64,000 nt of DNA from Paramarasmius palmivorus (GCA_037176845.1 JAYKXP010000053.1:248001-312000), one strand, 5' to 3'; counted from the first letter of the stretch, positions 35,397 through 49,471 are shown. The notes: generated by a model not told the origin, from the letters alone. Numbers and translations: made by a program.

Positions 35397-37498
35397 TTAA
35401 TCATCTATGGCGTTGTGAATAATACTCTCCGAGACCCCAGGTCGCAGCTTGAAGGTGCACTTGATATTCGGCGCAAAGCTATATAAGCAGGCATGTCAGA
35501 CAGTATAGAATCACTGTTTGAAACTTTCGCACCTAATCATCTCGCTGCTGTACTCAATCTTGTTACGGTCGAGAGGTTGTCCATTTGCGTCGCGACCATC
35601 ACAAATGTCAAAGACACTGAGGATGGAAGCAGCGGCAAGCCAGACAAACTCCTTTGCAATCACTCTCCCGGGGCAAGTACGACGTCCGAATCCGAATGCC
35701 GCTTCCATTGATATGTCCGCATTGAATGTACCATCCTTACGAAGGAACCGTTCTGGAATGAATTCCTCAACGTCTGGTCCGTAAATGCTTTCATCGTGTA
35801 AGACAGCCCAGACATTGGGGATGCAAATAGATCCCTTGGGTATGGTGTAGCCAGCATAAGTGTCATCTTCGTTGAGGACATGGAAAACGCCAAGAGGAGT
35901 CATAGGCCTAAAAGCAGAACCACGAGTTGGTCGCTCGAATACGGTCAATTAGAAAAGGAGACTTACTGCCATCTCAAGTTCTCCATCACAATTGCCTCAA
36001 TATAGGGAATAGATCCATAATCGGAGAAGTCTGGTAAGCGGCCATGAAGAACCGAGTCAATAGCTTTCTGTGCCTTCTTTTGAACCTCGGGATACAGCAA
36101 CATGGCAAGAGTGAATGAACGTAGTTGAGCAACGGTCTGAGACGTTATCGGTTAGAGTATCATTCCTTAAAAGTTCGGTCACTTACAGTGTCGGCACCAC
36201 CTGCAGGCGAACGGGTCAACCAAGGTAATATGGGAACAAGGAGAGGAAAAACTTGCCTAGGTAAGCAATTCCAAGGACGTTCCTCATGTCGTCAACTTCT
36301 TTGTTTTCAATCGTGATATCAGGAAGGGATGAGAGGAAACGGTGGGCGACAGATGGAGAAGCGATTCCTTTGGCCTATCTCGAAATGAGTATAACTCGGA
36401 TTGTGTAGGTGTGCGGGGTTCAAATACCGACCATCTCACTCTTGACGACTTCGAAAGGAGTTTTGATAGCTTGATCTACAAGTTCGGCACCTTTTGCAAC
36501 TTTTGTCTTGTATCCAGCACCGGGGAACCAGGACGGCATCCATTTCAAGAATGGCAAAGCATCAACTGAGAAGAAATTTGAACTCATTCTATGTAATGTA
36601 AGATCAAATAGACTCACCCACAAAGCCTCCGCGGCCAACATCGGCGAGGATTGTCATCGTTTCATCGGCAAGGTGAACATACGAATCATCCCCTTTGCTG
36701 GGCTTGATACCGTATGTTTGCGACAAGATAGCATCTGCAGCAGTGCTGAACTGGGATGAGTATTTTGAGCTTTGATGGAAGGTGGTGTAACTTACAGCCT
36801 CATCTCATCCTCATGATTCTTCGTGTTCAAAAGGCGCTGTAACAACCGACGTGCAGCAACGAGCCCGTGAACACGACTGCCATCCCGTGTGTCATCTTCA
36901 AATTCGTGTTTAAATGCCTTTCGGTAGCCTGGAAATCACCGTTGAGGACGGTAAAGTAGGAAACGCAGGTAGTAACGTACTCTTCCACCGATCATCGTAG
37001 TTCTGGAAAACCATGAGACGAGAGACACCCAATCTACTCCATTCTGTGAGAAATCAAAAAATTGTCGAGATAAAGACACGAACGATTGAAAGATTGTGGA
37101 TTGTGGCCTAGAAAAAAATGGTAAGAACACCCGAAGAACCCAACTAAGCTATGCGTTCACCTGTCTGAATACAGACGTGCTCGTTTGGAGAACAAGTCCA
37201 ATATAACACTATGCTTGTTAAGGATGACTAGAGTAGCTCCAGGAATGCGAAGCGACAAGATGTCTGAATCTGTGGAACAAGTTCTAGATTCCATTCCTTT
37301 CGAAAAAGAGAATTACTGACTATACTTCTTCGCCCATCGAGCGTAGACCTTCCAAGGATGCTTCAAAGGCACATCCAATGCATTTCCTATAACCGGCAAT
37401 CCCCTTGGACCCGGAGGTAGCTTCTCTTTCTTTCGGTATAGAGAGATGGAGACAGTCACCAGGACAAGGGTAACAAGGATGCTAGTGGTGTCGAACAT
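35397..37498 (-). CDS. Cytochrome P450 (P450-4)
   Basis: Microsomal heme monooxygenase, about 510 residues. The N-terminal anchor (~4-20) is followed by KLPPGPRGLPVIGN. The C-helix region reads WSRLGVSRLMVFQNYDDRW, the I-helix GGADTT, the K-helix ENLR (ExxR), the PxRF element FIPERF, and the heme loop FGFGRRTCPG with the Cys ligand. A last intron (about 35461-35511) replaces an in-frame stop and adds SFAPNIKCTFKLRPG to the end at 35397. It seems intact. It is related in style to P450-2. A 19-bp palindromic cluster motif lies 65 bp upstream of the ATG. It diverges from the GMC oxidoreductase. Confidence 0.92.
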
Positions 37499-38276
37499 GT
37501 TGCAGTGCTAGTCCAACAAAGAGATTGAGCCAACATATATCAGGATTTCTGCCGAACATGGGGACTCTGCGGCGCAGAGTCGTACCGGAGGCGTAAGTTG
37601 AAATCGATTGAAGCCAGGCGCAAGTCAAACGCAAGGCCAGCGGCGTTAGCAACGGCGCACCTGTCACAACCACGAGGGTGACAATAGTGTGACCTGTGAC
37701 AGCCTGTGACTGTGTCCAAGCTTGGCCTTGCCCACAACCTAGAGCAACCTGGATTTATTGCATCTTCGTGGTCGCCCTCTTCGTCCTGTTCATCTGCCGC
37801 GTCGACTTGCGATCAAGGATGTCTAGATTGGATACTGGGCAGGTTCAACACACCGCCGCAGTGAAGTACGCAGAGACTAGCCCCAATCCCGATGATCTGG
37901 CAAGGCACCTCCGTATCAACCATGGACCTTATACCACCGACACTAACCGAAAAACACGTTTGGGTGTGCCCAGCGTGGTAGTACACAGCACCCAAGTAAC
38001 CCCCATGCTTTTCGACTCCCCGAAGTGCTACCGACGACAACAATCCTAGTCAAAATTGGCGGCTTGGTCATTTGTCGACCCGTTTCATCGTGATATTTTT
38101 ATCGCGATTGATGAAACATCATAGCTACGCGCCACTAATCCTGGATATCGCGTCTTTAGCTCTTCCATGATACAACATCGGATCAGTCGAGCTGGGTTGC
38201 GAGCAGCAGCTATAAGAACGACCCGCTTTGCGGCCTTTCCAACATCCCACTCTCCTTATTTTGTTCCCGCCTCAGA
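37499..38276. promoter_or_regulatory. Divergent promoter region of P450-4 and GMC oxidoreductase
   Basis: 778 bp. It contains the 19-bp dyad at 37563-37581 and a run of TGTGAC words (37688-37714). A 117-codon open frame (37696-38049) with one hydrophobic segment is judged more likely chance. Confidence 0.55.
37563..37581. promoter_or_regulatory. Cluster motif site 9, inside a 19-bp palindrome
   Basis: GACTCTGCGGCGCAGAGTC is self-complementary except for the central base. The core GCGCCGC is at 37569-37575 (minus). It ends 65 bp from the P450-4 ATG. Confidence 0.6.
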
Positions 38277-40634
38277 ATGTCGCGGCTCTCCGCTTTCACC
38301 CTCTTCGCTCTCTTTGCTCGTTTGACTTCGGCAACACTCTACGAGAGCGTTTCCTCTCTTCCTTCGACAAATTTTGACTACATCATTGTTGGAGGTATGT
38401 CATAGTTTGCTGATGAGCATTGGATAGGCACCGACATCAGATGCTACTTAGGTGGTACAGCAGGCTGCGTCTTGGCCAACAGGCTTTCAGAAGATGGGAA
38501 CGTAAAGGTATTACTTTTGGAAGCCGGCGGGAAGTGTGTAATCTTTAGCCATCTTAGTGTATCCCCAATAACTCAACTTTTTCTAGTTACCCGCAACAGC
38601 TTGAAGTCCCTTTTGCATCTATTCGCTCCGCTGGATTCGGATCTCAGTGGGATTGGAATTACACCACCACATCGTACGTGTTGGCTGTTTGAGCTACTTT
38701 CTATGTTCAATTACATTCTCTCAGAGGATCGCCTTATGGACGTGGATATGTACTTGGAGGCTCTAGCTCTGTCAGTAAGTGATACGGTACCAAGCATATT
38801 CGAACATTGCTCAGTACACTTGTAGACGGCATGTTCTATGCTCGCGGATCTAAAGAAGACTGGGACAGATATGCTACTTTCACTAAAGATGACAACTGGA
38901 AATGGGATAACCTCCAGCCGTACTTCAAGCGGGTAAGCACATATCTTTGACTCTTCGTATCTCTGACCAACATACATGTAGAATGAGGACCTAGTTCCTC
39001 CCGCTGATGGTCGTGACACTACTGGTCAGTATGATCCAAGCGTTCACAGGTAAGACATTCTGACCTTCGAAAATGGCCTGGGACTCACTGTCTGCATATA
39101 GTACGACCGGTAGAGTAGGTGTGAGTTTGCCTGGGTTCACACAAAGCATCGACCAGCTCGTCTTGGACACAATTGGCAATGACCAATTCCCGTTCAAGTT
39201 GGACTACAATGATGGTGTTCCTTTAGGCTTCGGTGAGCACCTGAAGGCTCTGTAGTGAATTAATATCAATGACTTTCGCTCAGGTTGGGTGCAGTCATCA
39301 ATCAAGAAGGGTGCTCGTAGTTCAGCTGCCACTGCCTATCTTGATGAGGAAACCTTGAAGCGAAACAATCTCCATGTCTTGATTCATGCAAAGGCTACCC
39401 GTGTTCTACCGTCTGGCGGTGACTCCACGACCATCAACACCGTCGAGCTCAGCAGCAAGTGTTTCAGCTCATTCCTGGAATTGCAACCTTGACAATATGT
39501 TCTAGATAAAACCAAACTTACCGCATCTCGAGAAGTTGTTTTATCCGCAGGAGTGATCGGAACACCTTATCTCCTGCTTAGCTCTGGCATAGGTGACGGT
39601 GCCACCTTGTCTTCACTCAACATCCCTGTCATCAAGGACCTTCCTGACGTGGGCAAGAAGTTTTCCGACCATTTGAACTTGCTCAATGCCTGGGCTCTTA
39701 ACGTGAGCCAACCTTTCAATGCTGCGACGAGTACAACTTTCGAAAAGTATAATTTGGACTCAACTCAAATGGCTGTCGCGTTGGAGCAATGGCGTAAAAC
39801 AAGAACCGGGCCGCTGGCGATGAATGGACTGTCTGACCATGTAGGATTCCTCCGCGTAAGCGACGGCGAGGCATTGGCATCCTTTGGCGACCCTGCACCT
39901 GGTCCTAACAGCCCGCATTATGGCTATACTCCAATTGTACGTCCGCAGTTCTGCATATCAAAGAGGCGTTTACTGATTAGAGCTATAGAATGGGTGGGCA
40001 TTCGGTAAACCTCCGACCAACAACAGCTACCTCAGCATTGTGGCGACGGTGCTCCATACCAAATCCCGTGAGTCAATAAACCCGTCGAACTAATCACTGA
40101 TGCTCACAGCCTATTTCTACTTTCCCAGGCGGCTCGGTCACTCTAGACCCATCCAATCCCGCTGGGAACCCTATTATCGACACCGGTATTCGCGCAGATC
40201 CATTCGACGTCTTCGCTATGCGTGACGCCATTAAATCTATCTTCAAATTCATTGAGGCAGCACCTTGGGTTAACTATCTCAACAACTCCCGACCACTGGC
40301 TTCCTTACAGGCGGTCATTGACGCGAGCTTCTCGGACAATGCCCTGAATTCATATATCGCGTCTTCAACCTCAGCTGGACTACATGGAATTTCAACGGCT
40401 TCGATGGCTCCCGCTGACGCAAATTGGGGTGTTGTCAACCCTGACTTGACCGTCAAGGGTTTGAAGGGTCTGAGAATCGCTGATGCTTCAGTCCTGGTCA
40501 GTATCTATCACTTTTGACAGGGTATCGTATACTGACATTTTCGGACACAGCCATTCTTGCCATCAGGTAATCCAATGGCACCTGTTTATATTGTTGGGGA
40601 AAGAGCAGCCGACTTTATCAAAGCTTCAAACTAG
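38277..40634 (+). CDS. Secreted GMC-family FAD oxidoreductase (aryl-alcohol-oxidase-like)
   Basis: FAD-dependent alcohol oxidase/dehydrogenase of the glucose-methanol-choline family, about 590 residues in about ten exons. A signal peptide (MSRLSAFTLFALFARLTSA) predicts secretion. The FAD-binding motif is GGGTAGC (across the first intron), followed by LLLEAGG. The GMC signature reads GGSSSV|NGMFYARG across an intron. Signature 2 appears as SAGVIGTPYLLLSSGIG. The first catalytic position is His in SAGLHGISTASMAP. The second is Asn in PSGNPMAPVY, where many aryl-alcohol oxidases have His. Several N-glycosylation sites are present. It is divergent from P450-4. It could oxidise the exported product, or be an unrelated lignin-active enzyme. 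Confidence 0.92.
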
Positions 40635-41992
40635 GCATAGCGTCGCTCTTTTAATCCGTTAGATATTTCTATATTTTTAAATATGTATTTATTTTGGCTA
40701 CATCCGTCGGGGAGATCGTTTTTGACGCGCTCGCAAGCCATCTGGATTGTGGCGCACAGCGTACCCTTGCATCGGTTCAATTGTGTTACTGTAGTACTTA
40801 TCTCCTAGTCCACCCCATGTAATACATCGCGCAAAGACAATGCCCTCAGCGAGCGAGTAAACTATGCTTCTCCACGCTTTAAGCTTCAAGGTGCGAAGGC
40901 CTTACATTTCGGAGAGAAGGTCTACGGAAGCTATATACCCGGAACTCCAGTAAGAAACCTTCGTCAATCAGGTTGTTGAATGAGCTGCTTGATGCTTTGA
41001 ATGGCGAATCTGATGGGTATCACTATCACATGGATTTGTCTTGGAACATGGCGCTGATTCCTTATCCTGACGCCCACAAGGCGCCCATAAATCCCGCCAA
41101 TCCCTGGTAAAGAATGTGAAGTATAGCGCAGGTGCAAAGTAAGTCTCGATTCATTTTACGCTGCTGTGAGCCGCTGTGGAGTTAACAACGCTCTTGAGAA
41201 CAACCGACAATCACTGTTTCCGTTGATCAATGCTATGTTATTGTAACCACAAGAAGTAAGTGCGCCATGCCCAGCGATCGGCGAGTCGGTGATATGGTAA
41301 ACGACGGGCGGCGCGGGTAAGTAGGTGATGATAGATCAAGGTACAAGAGATTGAATAGCTAACCTTTGCTGAGTACGCAATCGACCACGAACTCGGTAAA
41401 TCCTTCAGCAAATCCTTTGCTTGCCCGTCGGGGATATTTTGCTGACTTGAAGTGCAGTGCTCTACTTGCAGTTGATGTGAAACATCAAACCCCTCCCGGC
41501 GGTTACCGGGGCCTTCTTAGTACTTACCACATTTGCAGTTGTACACCGTAGCTTCTTTGGCGCGTCGATGCGTAGTATTCCTGCCCGTGCTATCGCTTCA
41601 TATCCCAGCTTTCGTCACCTCACAATGAATAATTGGCGCTTTTCAGTACTTAATAGCATCATCCTACCGTTCAAGTTCGCCCCCTTATCTTTCCCCAGTT
41701 GAGTCCCATATGGGATTGGTATGGGAAAACAATAAGTTCACATCCTAATAAACTCACACTCTTGACCAAGACACAAGATCAGTTCTAGATGCATCACAAT
41801 TCATTTACTAAAGAATACTTACCATGCCAGGGCTTCATCGGGGAATTGATACAACAAGAAAATTCCCGATGTCCCGTTGGTAAGTTGGGGAAATCAGCAT
41901 GGGGATAACACCTCTGGGCTATCTTGAAGCCGTCAGTATTTAACACCTTGCAGCTCGAAAGTATCTGGTCTTGAGCGCCCAAAGTCAAGGAA
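40635..41992. promoter_or_regulatory. Upstream region of TF2
   Basis: 1.36 kb between the GMC stop and the TF2 ATG. One GCGCCGC site (41308). A 46-codon coding-like frame near 40969-41109 was not accepted as a gene. Nothing else recognised. Confidence 0.45.
41308..41314 (-). promoter_or_regulatory. Cluster motif GCGCCGC, site 10
   Basis: Located 679 bp before the TF2 ATG. The flanks are C/G rather than A/T, unlike most sites, so it is weaker. Confidence 0.3.
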
Positions 41993-43106
41993 ATGTCCTT
42001 TTCCGTCCCCCTACTACTCCTATCGCAATGTCAGCTCATCATCGATACCGACCCCACCGCACAAACATCATACCAACTTCAAGCCTTACCCGCAGAGTCT
42101 GTAGGCCTCAATTCGCGAACCTTCGAGTCGGGACAGCTCTCGACCAACATTCATGTTCGATCGACAAGGTCGAATGGCAGGTTAATCCTTGAGGTTACCG
42201 CTAGTAATGATTCTATGCCACCTGTCGGTAAGCCAATCTCCGGCACTTTCGCCCATTATGCACCTACTGACTTCCCGTCGAAGGAACAAGCGGGAACAAC
42301 ATGGCTGATGTTGCACAGCACCTTCCATCCAGTTACGATAGCCCGTTGTTGCCTGAAAATCAAGAAGATGTCCTGAGTAGTATCAAAGAGAGTGCATGTC
42401 AGTGTCCGATCACATACCGTTTCCATGCTGTTGATCTTAATCTTTAAGTGCAGTTCATTTTCCTTCGCCGAGCATGCAGATGATTGACCACTCGTCTGTG
42501 TTTGCATTCGATGGGGGTGCCTTCCCCACTACCTATTGGGATAGCATATCCGGCCTTGTTGACGCCGACGATTCGATACGCTCAGAGTCAAACCCATTTG
42601 GCACGGCCTCCTCGGGCACACCATCCACAATGCCGGATATGGCTTCAGCTTCACCTTCGACGAGCGAACACATGGACATACCCTCCTCGAGCAGTGCCAC
42701 ATCGTTATCTGGCGGTAGCCCAACTCCCTGGGAAGTCGATGGCTCGAAGAGTCGGAAAAAGCAACGCTCCTCCAGTCACCGCGCACGCCCATTTCCCTGT
42801 ACCCATCCAAACTGTGAAAGATCATTCACCAGCAACTATACGCTCGAAACCCACATGCTATCCCACAAGCCCAAAAACAAGCAACCATACCAATGCACTA
42901 TTGGATGTGGTGCCTTATTTTCACGAAAACACGACCGCCAAAGACACGAGGTTTCTCAGCACGGGAAGCCGACGAAATGGGTGTGTTCGCATTGTTCGAA
43001 TTTCTTCTCTTCAGAGAAGACACTCTCCTCACACACGTATAATTGTCGGCGCAACCGTAGAAGTAAGAACTTTGTAGATGGCCCAGAGACGGACGAGTTG
43101 ATATGA
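41993..43106 (+). CDS. C2H2 zinc-finger transcription factor TF2 (paralog of TF1)
   Basis: Probable nuclear regulator. The N-terminal block begins MSFSVPLLLLSQCQLIID and contains FESGQLSTNIHVRSTRS and TASNDS, like TF1. Two introns follow (one after SNDSMPP, one near 42440), then exon 3 through HFPSPSMQMIDHSSVFAFD. The three fingers CTHPNC...HMLSH, CTIGC...HEVSQH and CSHC...HTYNC match TF1 almost residue for residue. The Ser/Thr-rich linker has diverged. The DNA differs from TF1 at many synonymous positions, so the duplication is not recent and the fingers are under constraint. It ends ETDELI, TGA at 43104-43106. It marks the right edge of the cluster. Confidence 0.85.
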
Positions 43107-43122
43107 CTGTATGTAGGTTGGC

Positions 43123-43129
43123 GCGGCGC
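43123..43129 (-). promoter_or_regulatory. Cluster motif GCGCCGC, site 11
   Basis: Only 17 bp after the TF2 stop, within a GC-rich GCGCGGCGCG run. Possibly incidental. Confidence 0.2.
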
Positions 43130-43441
43130 GGAAGATCTTGTATTGTACCTTGGTGATCTATTGCTGGCTTATAGAATTGATCTGTTTATTATTAGAAACC
43201 CGCATTGCGAGTACTTCCTATCAAGCCAAGATATCGAGATACGTACTTGGGGATACTGCGAATGCTCTATTGATCTGAGGTTCACATCTAAGAAGATGAG
43301 CACGCAAGAACCTTCAATGACAGTGATCCGTACAATGCGCGTGAATATGTGGTATAGTAGGAGATTGAGGCCAGACCTACAACGATAACGGGGATACAAG
43401 GCCTCACCCCATATCACAGAGAAGCATCCAACTAATCAACA

Positions 43442-43768
43442 ATGCCACCGATCCTATACTTCGGCTTTACACAAAGACCCCGAAATAAATCTAAAGTTGC
43501 AGTCAGTATAGAATTCCAAGCTGGATATGTTAGAGATAGGTACCAGGGACTTGAGTGCGCGGTGCATAAGTATTCTAGTCCCGATGGAGAAGGACATTAT
43601 GGATTTTCTCTTCCAGATAGGTGCTATCGAACCTCCGTCGTTGTTGCATCGACCACGGTCCTGACCTGCGGACCGAACCTAGCCTCAGGTACTTGGAAGA
43701 TCGGCCTGTTTCCAAGCCTGGCGGAAATCACATCTATGATATTCAAAACGATGGTTAAGAGCTGTTAA
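43442..43768 (+). CDS. Small unrecognised ORF, 108 codons
   Basis: A single-exon frame starting MPPILYFGF in a good start context (CAACAATG), located 335 bp after TF2 on the same strand. It has no signal peptide, membrane segment or motif I know. It may be a chance frame. Confidence 0.2.
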   Translation: MPPILYFGFTQRPRNKSKVAVSIEFQAGYVRDRYQGLECAVHKYSSPDGEGHYGFSLPDRCYRTSVVVASTTVLTCGPNLASGTWKIGLFPSLAEITSMIFKTMVKSC

Positions 43769-45448
43769 GAGGCCTACGATATGAAATGGTTCATGTACAC
43801 ATGGGTTGAGATCTGACCTCTACAAGTAGTATAGACCCATGCGCGCACGTGCACTGAGATTTTCGACCTGCATCCAAGTCTGTCGGCTCCGATTTCGAGG
43901 TGTGTAGGCTTTAGCTGGGAATCAAGCTTATTTGGCACAACTAGTGTAGGGGGTGTCATACATGCTACGCTTGCTCGATTTGAAACACTAACTTGGGTCC
44001 AAGCAGGTGAACTGTGAAACAAGGGTCGTCGGGATCAACATAAAAAGGGTCGACGGTGACAGCTCCACGCACGAGCGAGGTGGTCGTCGGTCGTCGGAGT
44101 CGTGGGGCTGGCATCTTGATGATCATAGGGTTTACCTTGATGGTGACCGGGAGTTGAACGGAATGTTGCTTGGTTTATCGGGTAGAGATTGACGATTGTT
44201 GAAGCTAGATGAATGTCATTGTCAGATTTGAGTCAAGACTCAAGCGTTTTCCGGTATAGGCACGCACCCCATTGACGCAAATCCCAAGACATTCCTCTAC
44301 GTACGAGACCCTAGAGTCTGAAGGCTAGAAACAGAGCCCACGAATATTGTCGGTGTTCTGGTCGATGTTGGCGACAAAAGGACAATCATTACATCATCAG
44401 ACTGTCTCTTCACACAACTCCGACTTGGCCTTGGAACAGCTTGGAACTCTTTGAAGCTTGAAGCAAGTTGGGGACAAATGTTCATCTCTTCACGGGTAAT
44501 TCTCCGAAACTCGTTACGTCGAGGTGACAATGGGCCAGCCCGCTCCAGCACAACCGGAGCAACGAGAAAATCGTCAGCTCACCAGCAACAGCTCTGAGTA
44601 GCTCTGAGTGCTAAAGCGCTAATGCTTGTTGGGTTTTAGGCCTGTAACCGACCTGTCTGTGCATTTGCCATCGTCACAGAGGGAGCAGTTACAGGTCTAG
44701 TTGGGTTTGATGATGTAATTTCATGGCAGACTGGAAGGACGCTATTTCGGAAGGAAGGAAGGAAGGTAACCGGCACATGGTTCTTTTCGGAAAGCCGGAT
44801 GAAACGTCAGATCTTCAAGCTTCACAGTTGAACTTGAAGTGAAAGTACATAGAGGTGAGTGATTTTTCGCGCCTGCATCACCCCCTCTTTGCCCTCTTCG
44901 CGTCAATTTGCCCACAGGCTCAACATTTGGTGCTTGCGCATTGTGATATCGTTAGAAGTGTCCTGAGGACCTCGAGAAAGAACGCTTCTGTCTTCGTTGC
45001 CAACAATGACAGGCGTTTACAAAACCCGTCCTTACCCCATGCCTACGGTTGAGGAGACAATGAATCGATGACATATCCATTACTTATCGAATATGGAAAA
45101 CCTACTCAAAACAATCTATCTCGCAAAGAGGTGCCTACTCATCTTGGGTCTGTACAACTTGAACATCCCATAGATCTTAGTCTCGGCCGCGGCGGATTGT
45201 CATGGTGCAGCCCATTTCACGATTCTAAATTTTGCACCTCAATTCCATAGCCTATCTAGTCCTAGATTACAAGTAAGACACCGAGCTATACTTGGTCCGT
45301 ATCATAATCTGAACATGGCCTGGCTAGAGAAGATAGTCTTTCTTACGGACCTGGTATGTCACGTGAAGGCGCGCCTATTTAACGTTGCGCGAGGCACTTG
45401 CGTGGCCTGCTTTCTCTTGATCTTGCACGACCTCCTTTGTTCAGTAGC

Positions 45449-46527
45449 ATGCCTGAAATAATATATCGTCAATATATAGGAGAATCGGATCTTCCCCATG
45501 TCATGTCTCTTGTTCAGAGCGAACTGAGCGAGCCCTACGTTATTTATACCTTCCGCTATTTCCTTCATCAGTGGTGAGTTCATTGTGGTTTCGCCTCGTG
45601 CTACTTTATGTTCTGATCGACTTTCCAGGCCGCATCTTTCATTTCTAGTACGAGCGCTCTTCGACACTCAGTATCTACATTGGTTTTAACAAGGGCCTTC
45701 ATTCAGGCATACCCAAGCGACCCGTCCACGTCCGACCCTGTAGGTGTCATTGTCTGCAAGCAAGCTTTGCACCGTGATCGTGCCAATCGAGGATATATCG
45801 CGATGCTTAGTGTGAGCAAGGAATATCGAAAACGTGGTATCGGTTCGTCCAACCTTCCGCCCTCTCTGTCCTCCTCACGCATCGATTTCTTATGCTAGAT
45901 TGAATGACCACCTCCATCGTTTGGGGTGCGCATTTCTTTCCTTCTCTTGGTTTTTCATTCTAGCTAGCACACTCGTACGAAATTCGATTGAAGCTATGAA
46001 GGAAGACGGTGTGGAGGAGGTGAGCATTCAGTTTCTTTGTCTCCCAAACCTCTGCTCCCTCGACCCTGCCACGTAGCACGTAGGCCTTTCTCGATGGCTG
46101 TGTATACTATGAGGCCCATTAACTCGTGTTTGTACACTCGTTATCGCTACTCGGCAGAATTACAATGCTTCCATCATCACCTGTTCCTTCGTGTGCCAAA
46201 CACAACATTCTTCCTGTTGCTTACCACATCATCTTCTAATAGATCGTCCTCGAGACTGAATTCGACAATCATGCTGCTCTGTCGCTGTATGAATCACTAG
46301 GGTTCATTCGAGAGAAGAGGCTATATAGGTTTTATTTGAACGGAAAGGATGCGTTTCGGCTCGTTTTGCCTATCCCTCAGCCAACTTCGGAATCGGAGGA
46401 TGGTTCGAGCGAAGGGACAGCGGAAAGCAAGGTTTTTCGTACGCGAAGGCCTCGATTGCCGACCTATCGAGCGATATGCGTATCACCTTATACGGACGAC
46501 GAAGACGATGAAGTGTCAGGCCGTTAA
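45449..46527 (+). CDS. NAA30: N-alpha-acetyltransferase 30, NatC catalytic subunit (Mak3)
   Basis: GNAT-fold enzyme that transfers acetyl from acetyl-CoA to protein N-termini starting Met-Leu/Ile/Phe-type; ribosome-associated. The start is [21 protein letters not shown], followed by [20 protein letters not shown], the family opening. The acetyl-CoA loop reads [15 protein letters not shown] (R/QxxGxG/A type) across an intron. The C-terminal GNAT strand is [31 protein letters not shown] and then [10 protein letters not shown], as in Mak3. A polar tail of about 50 residues rich in Ser/Glu/Asp (ending [10 protein letters not shown]) extends beyond the usual end. Five exons or so. Confidence 0.92.
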
Positions 46528-46875
46528 TCTTTTTCACAGAAGTTGCACTTTGGAATGTTTTCTTGGCACGATACCAGTACCATAATTGGAAGGTTATTTA
46601 ATATGTACTCCTTGTACTTGTCTTTGGTCTGTTTGTATCACAAATCCCAGCTCAGTCGTTTTTTGCTCCAATTTCATTTATTGTGCGTCAGCGAATAAGG
46701 GTGTGTGTGTGTGGAAGCAATAAGTAGTGCACAAGTATAATAAACAACTCTATCCGAAGCTCGCGCTTTACACGCTTTTCCTACTTCCCCAAGAGGTACC
46801 TGTCCATCTCAGTACCAATCCTCCGTGACGACCCATCGTCGCGCAACAAAATCATCATTCATAACTTTAGCCACA
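46528..46875. other. Intergenic between NAA30 and BiP 3' ends
   Basis: Contains a short (TG)n run near 46700. Otherwise only 3' UTR-like DNA. Confidence 0.4.
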
Positions 46876-49403
<2,528 letters not shown>

Positions 49404-49471
49404 TGTGGAGGAAGGAGAAAAAGGAGAAACTTGAGGAAATTTGCAAACGAGATGAGCTTTTTATAATGGAG

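Larger units (their letters stand above)
43107..45448. other. Intergenic, about 2.3 kb, right edge of the cluster
   Basis: Mostly without supported genes; one 108-codon ORF is listed separately. It contains a (GGAA)n microsatellite at 44749-44766. No cluster motif beyond 43129. Confidence 0.5.

Noticed and set aside
37696..38049. 117-codon open frame with one hydrophobic segment
   Set aside because: Lies in the P450-4/GMC divergent promoter, has no relative known to me and no supporting start context.
40969..41109. Coding-like 46-codon frame ending KAPINPANPW
   Set aside because: No start, no convincing exon partner on either side, no recognised family.
44749..44766. (GGAA)n repeat as a functional element
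   Set aside because: A plain microsatellite with no neighbouring gene structure to suggest function.
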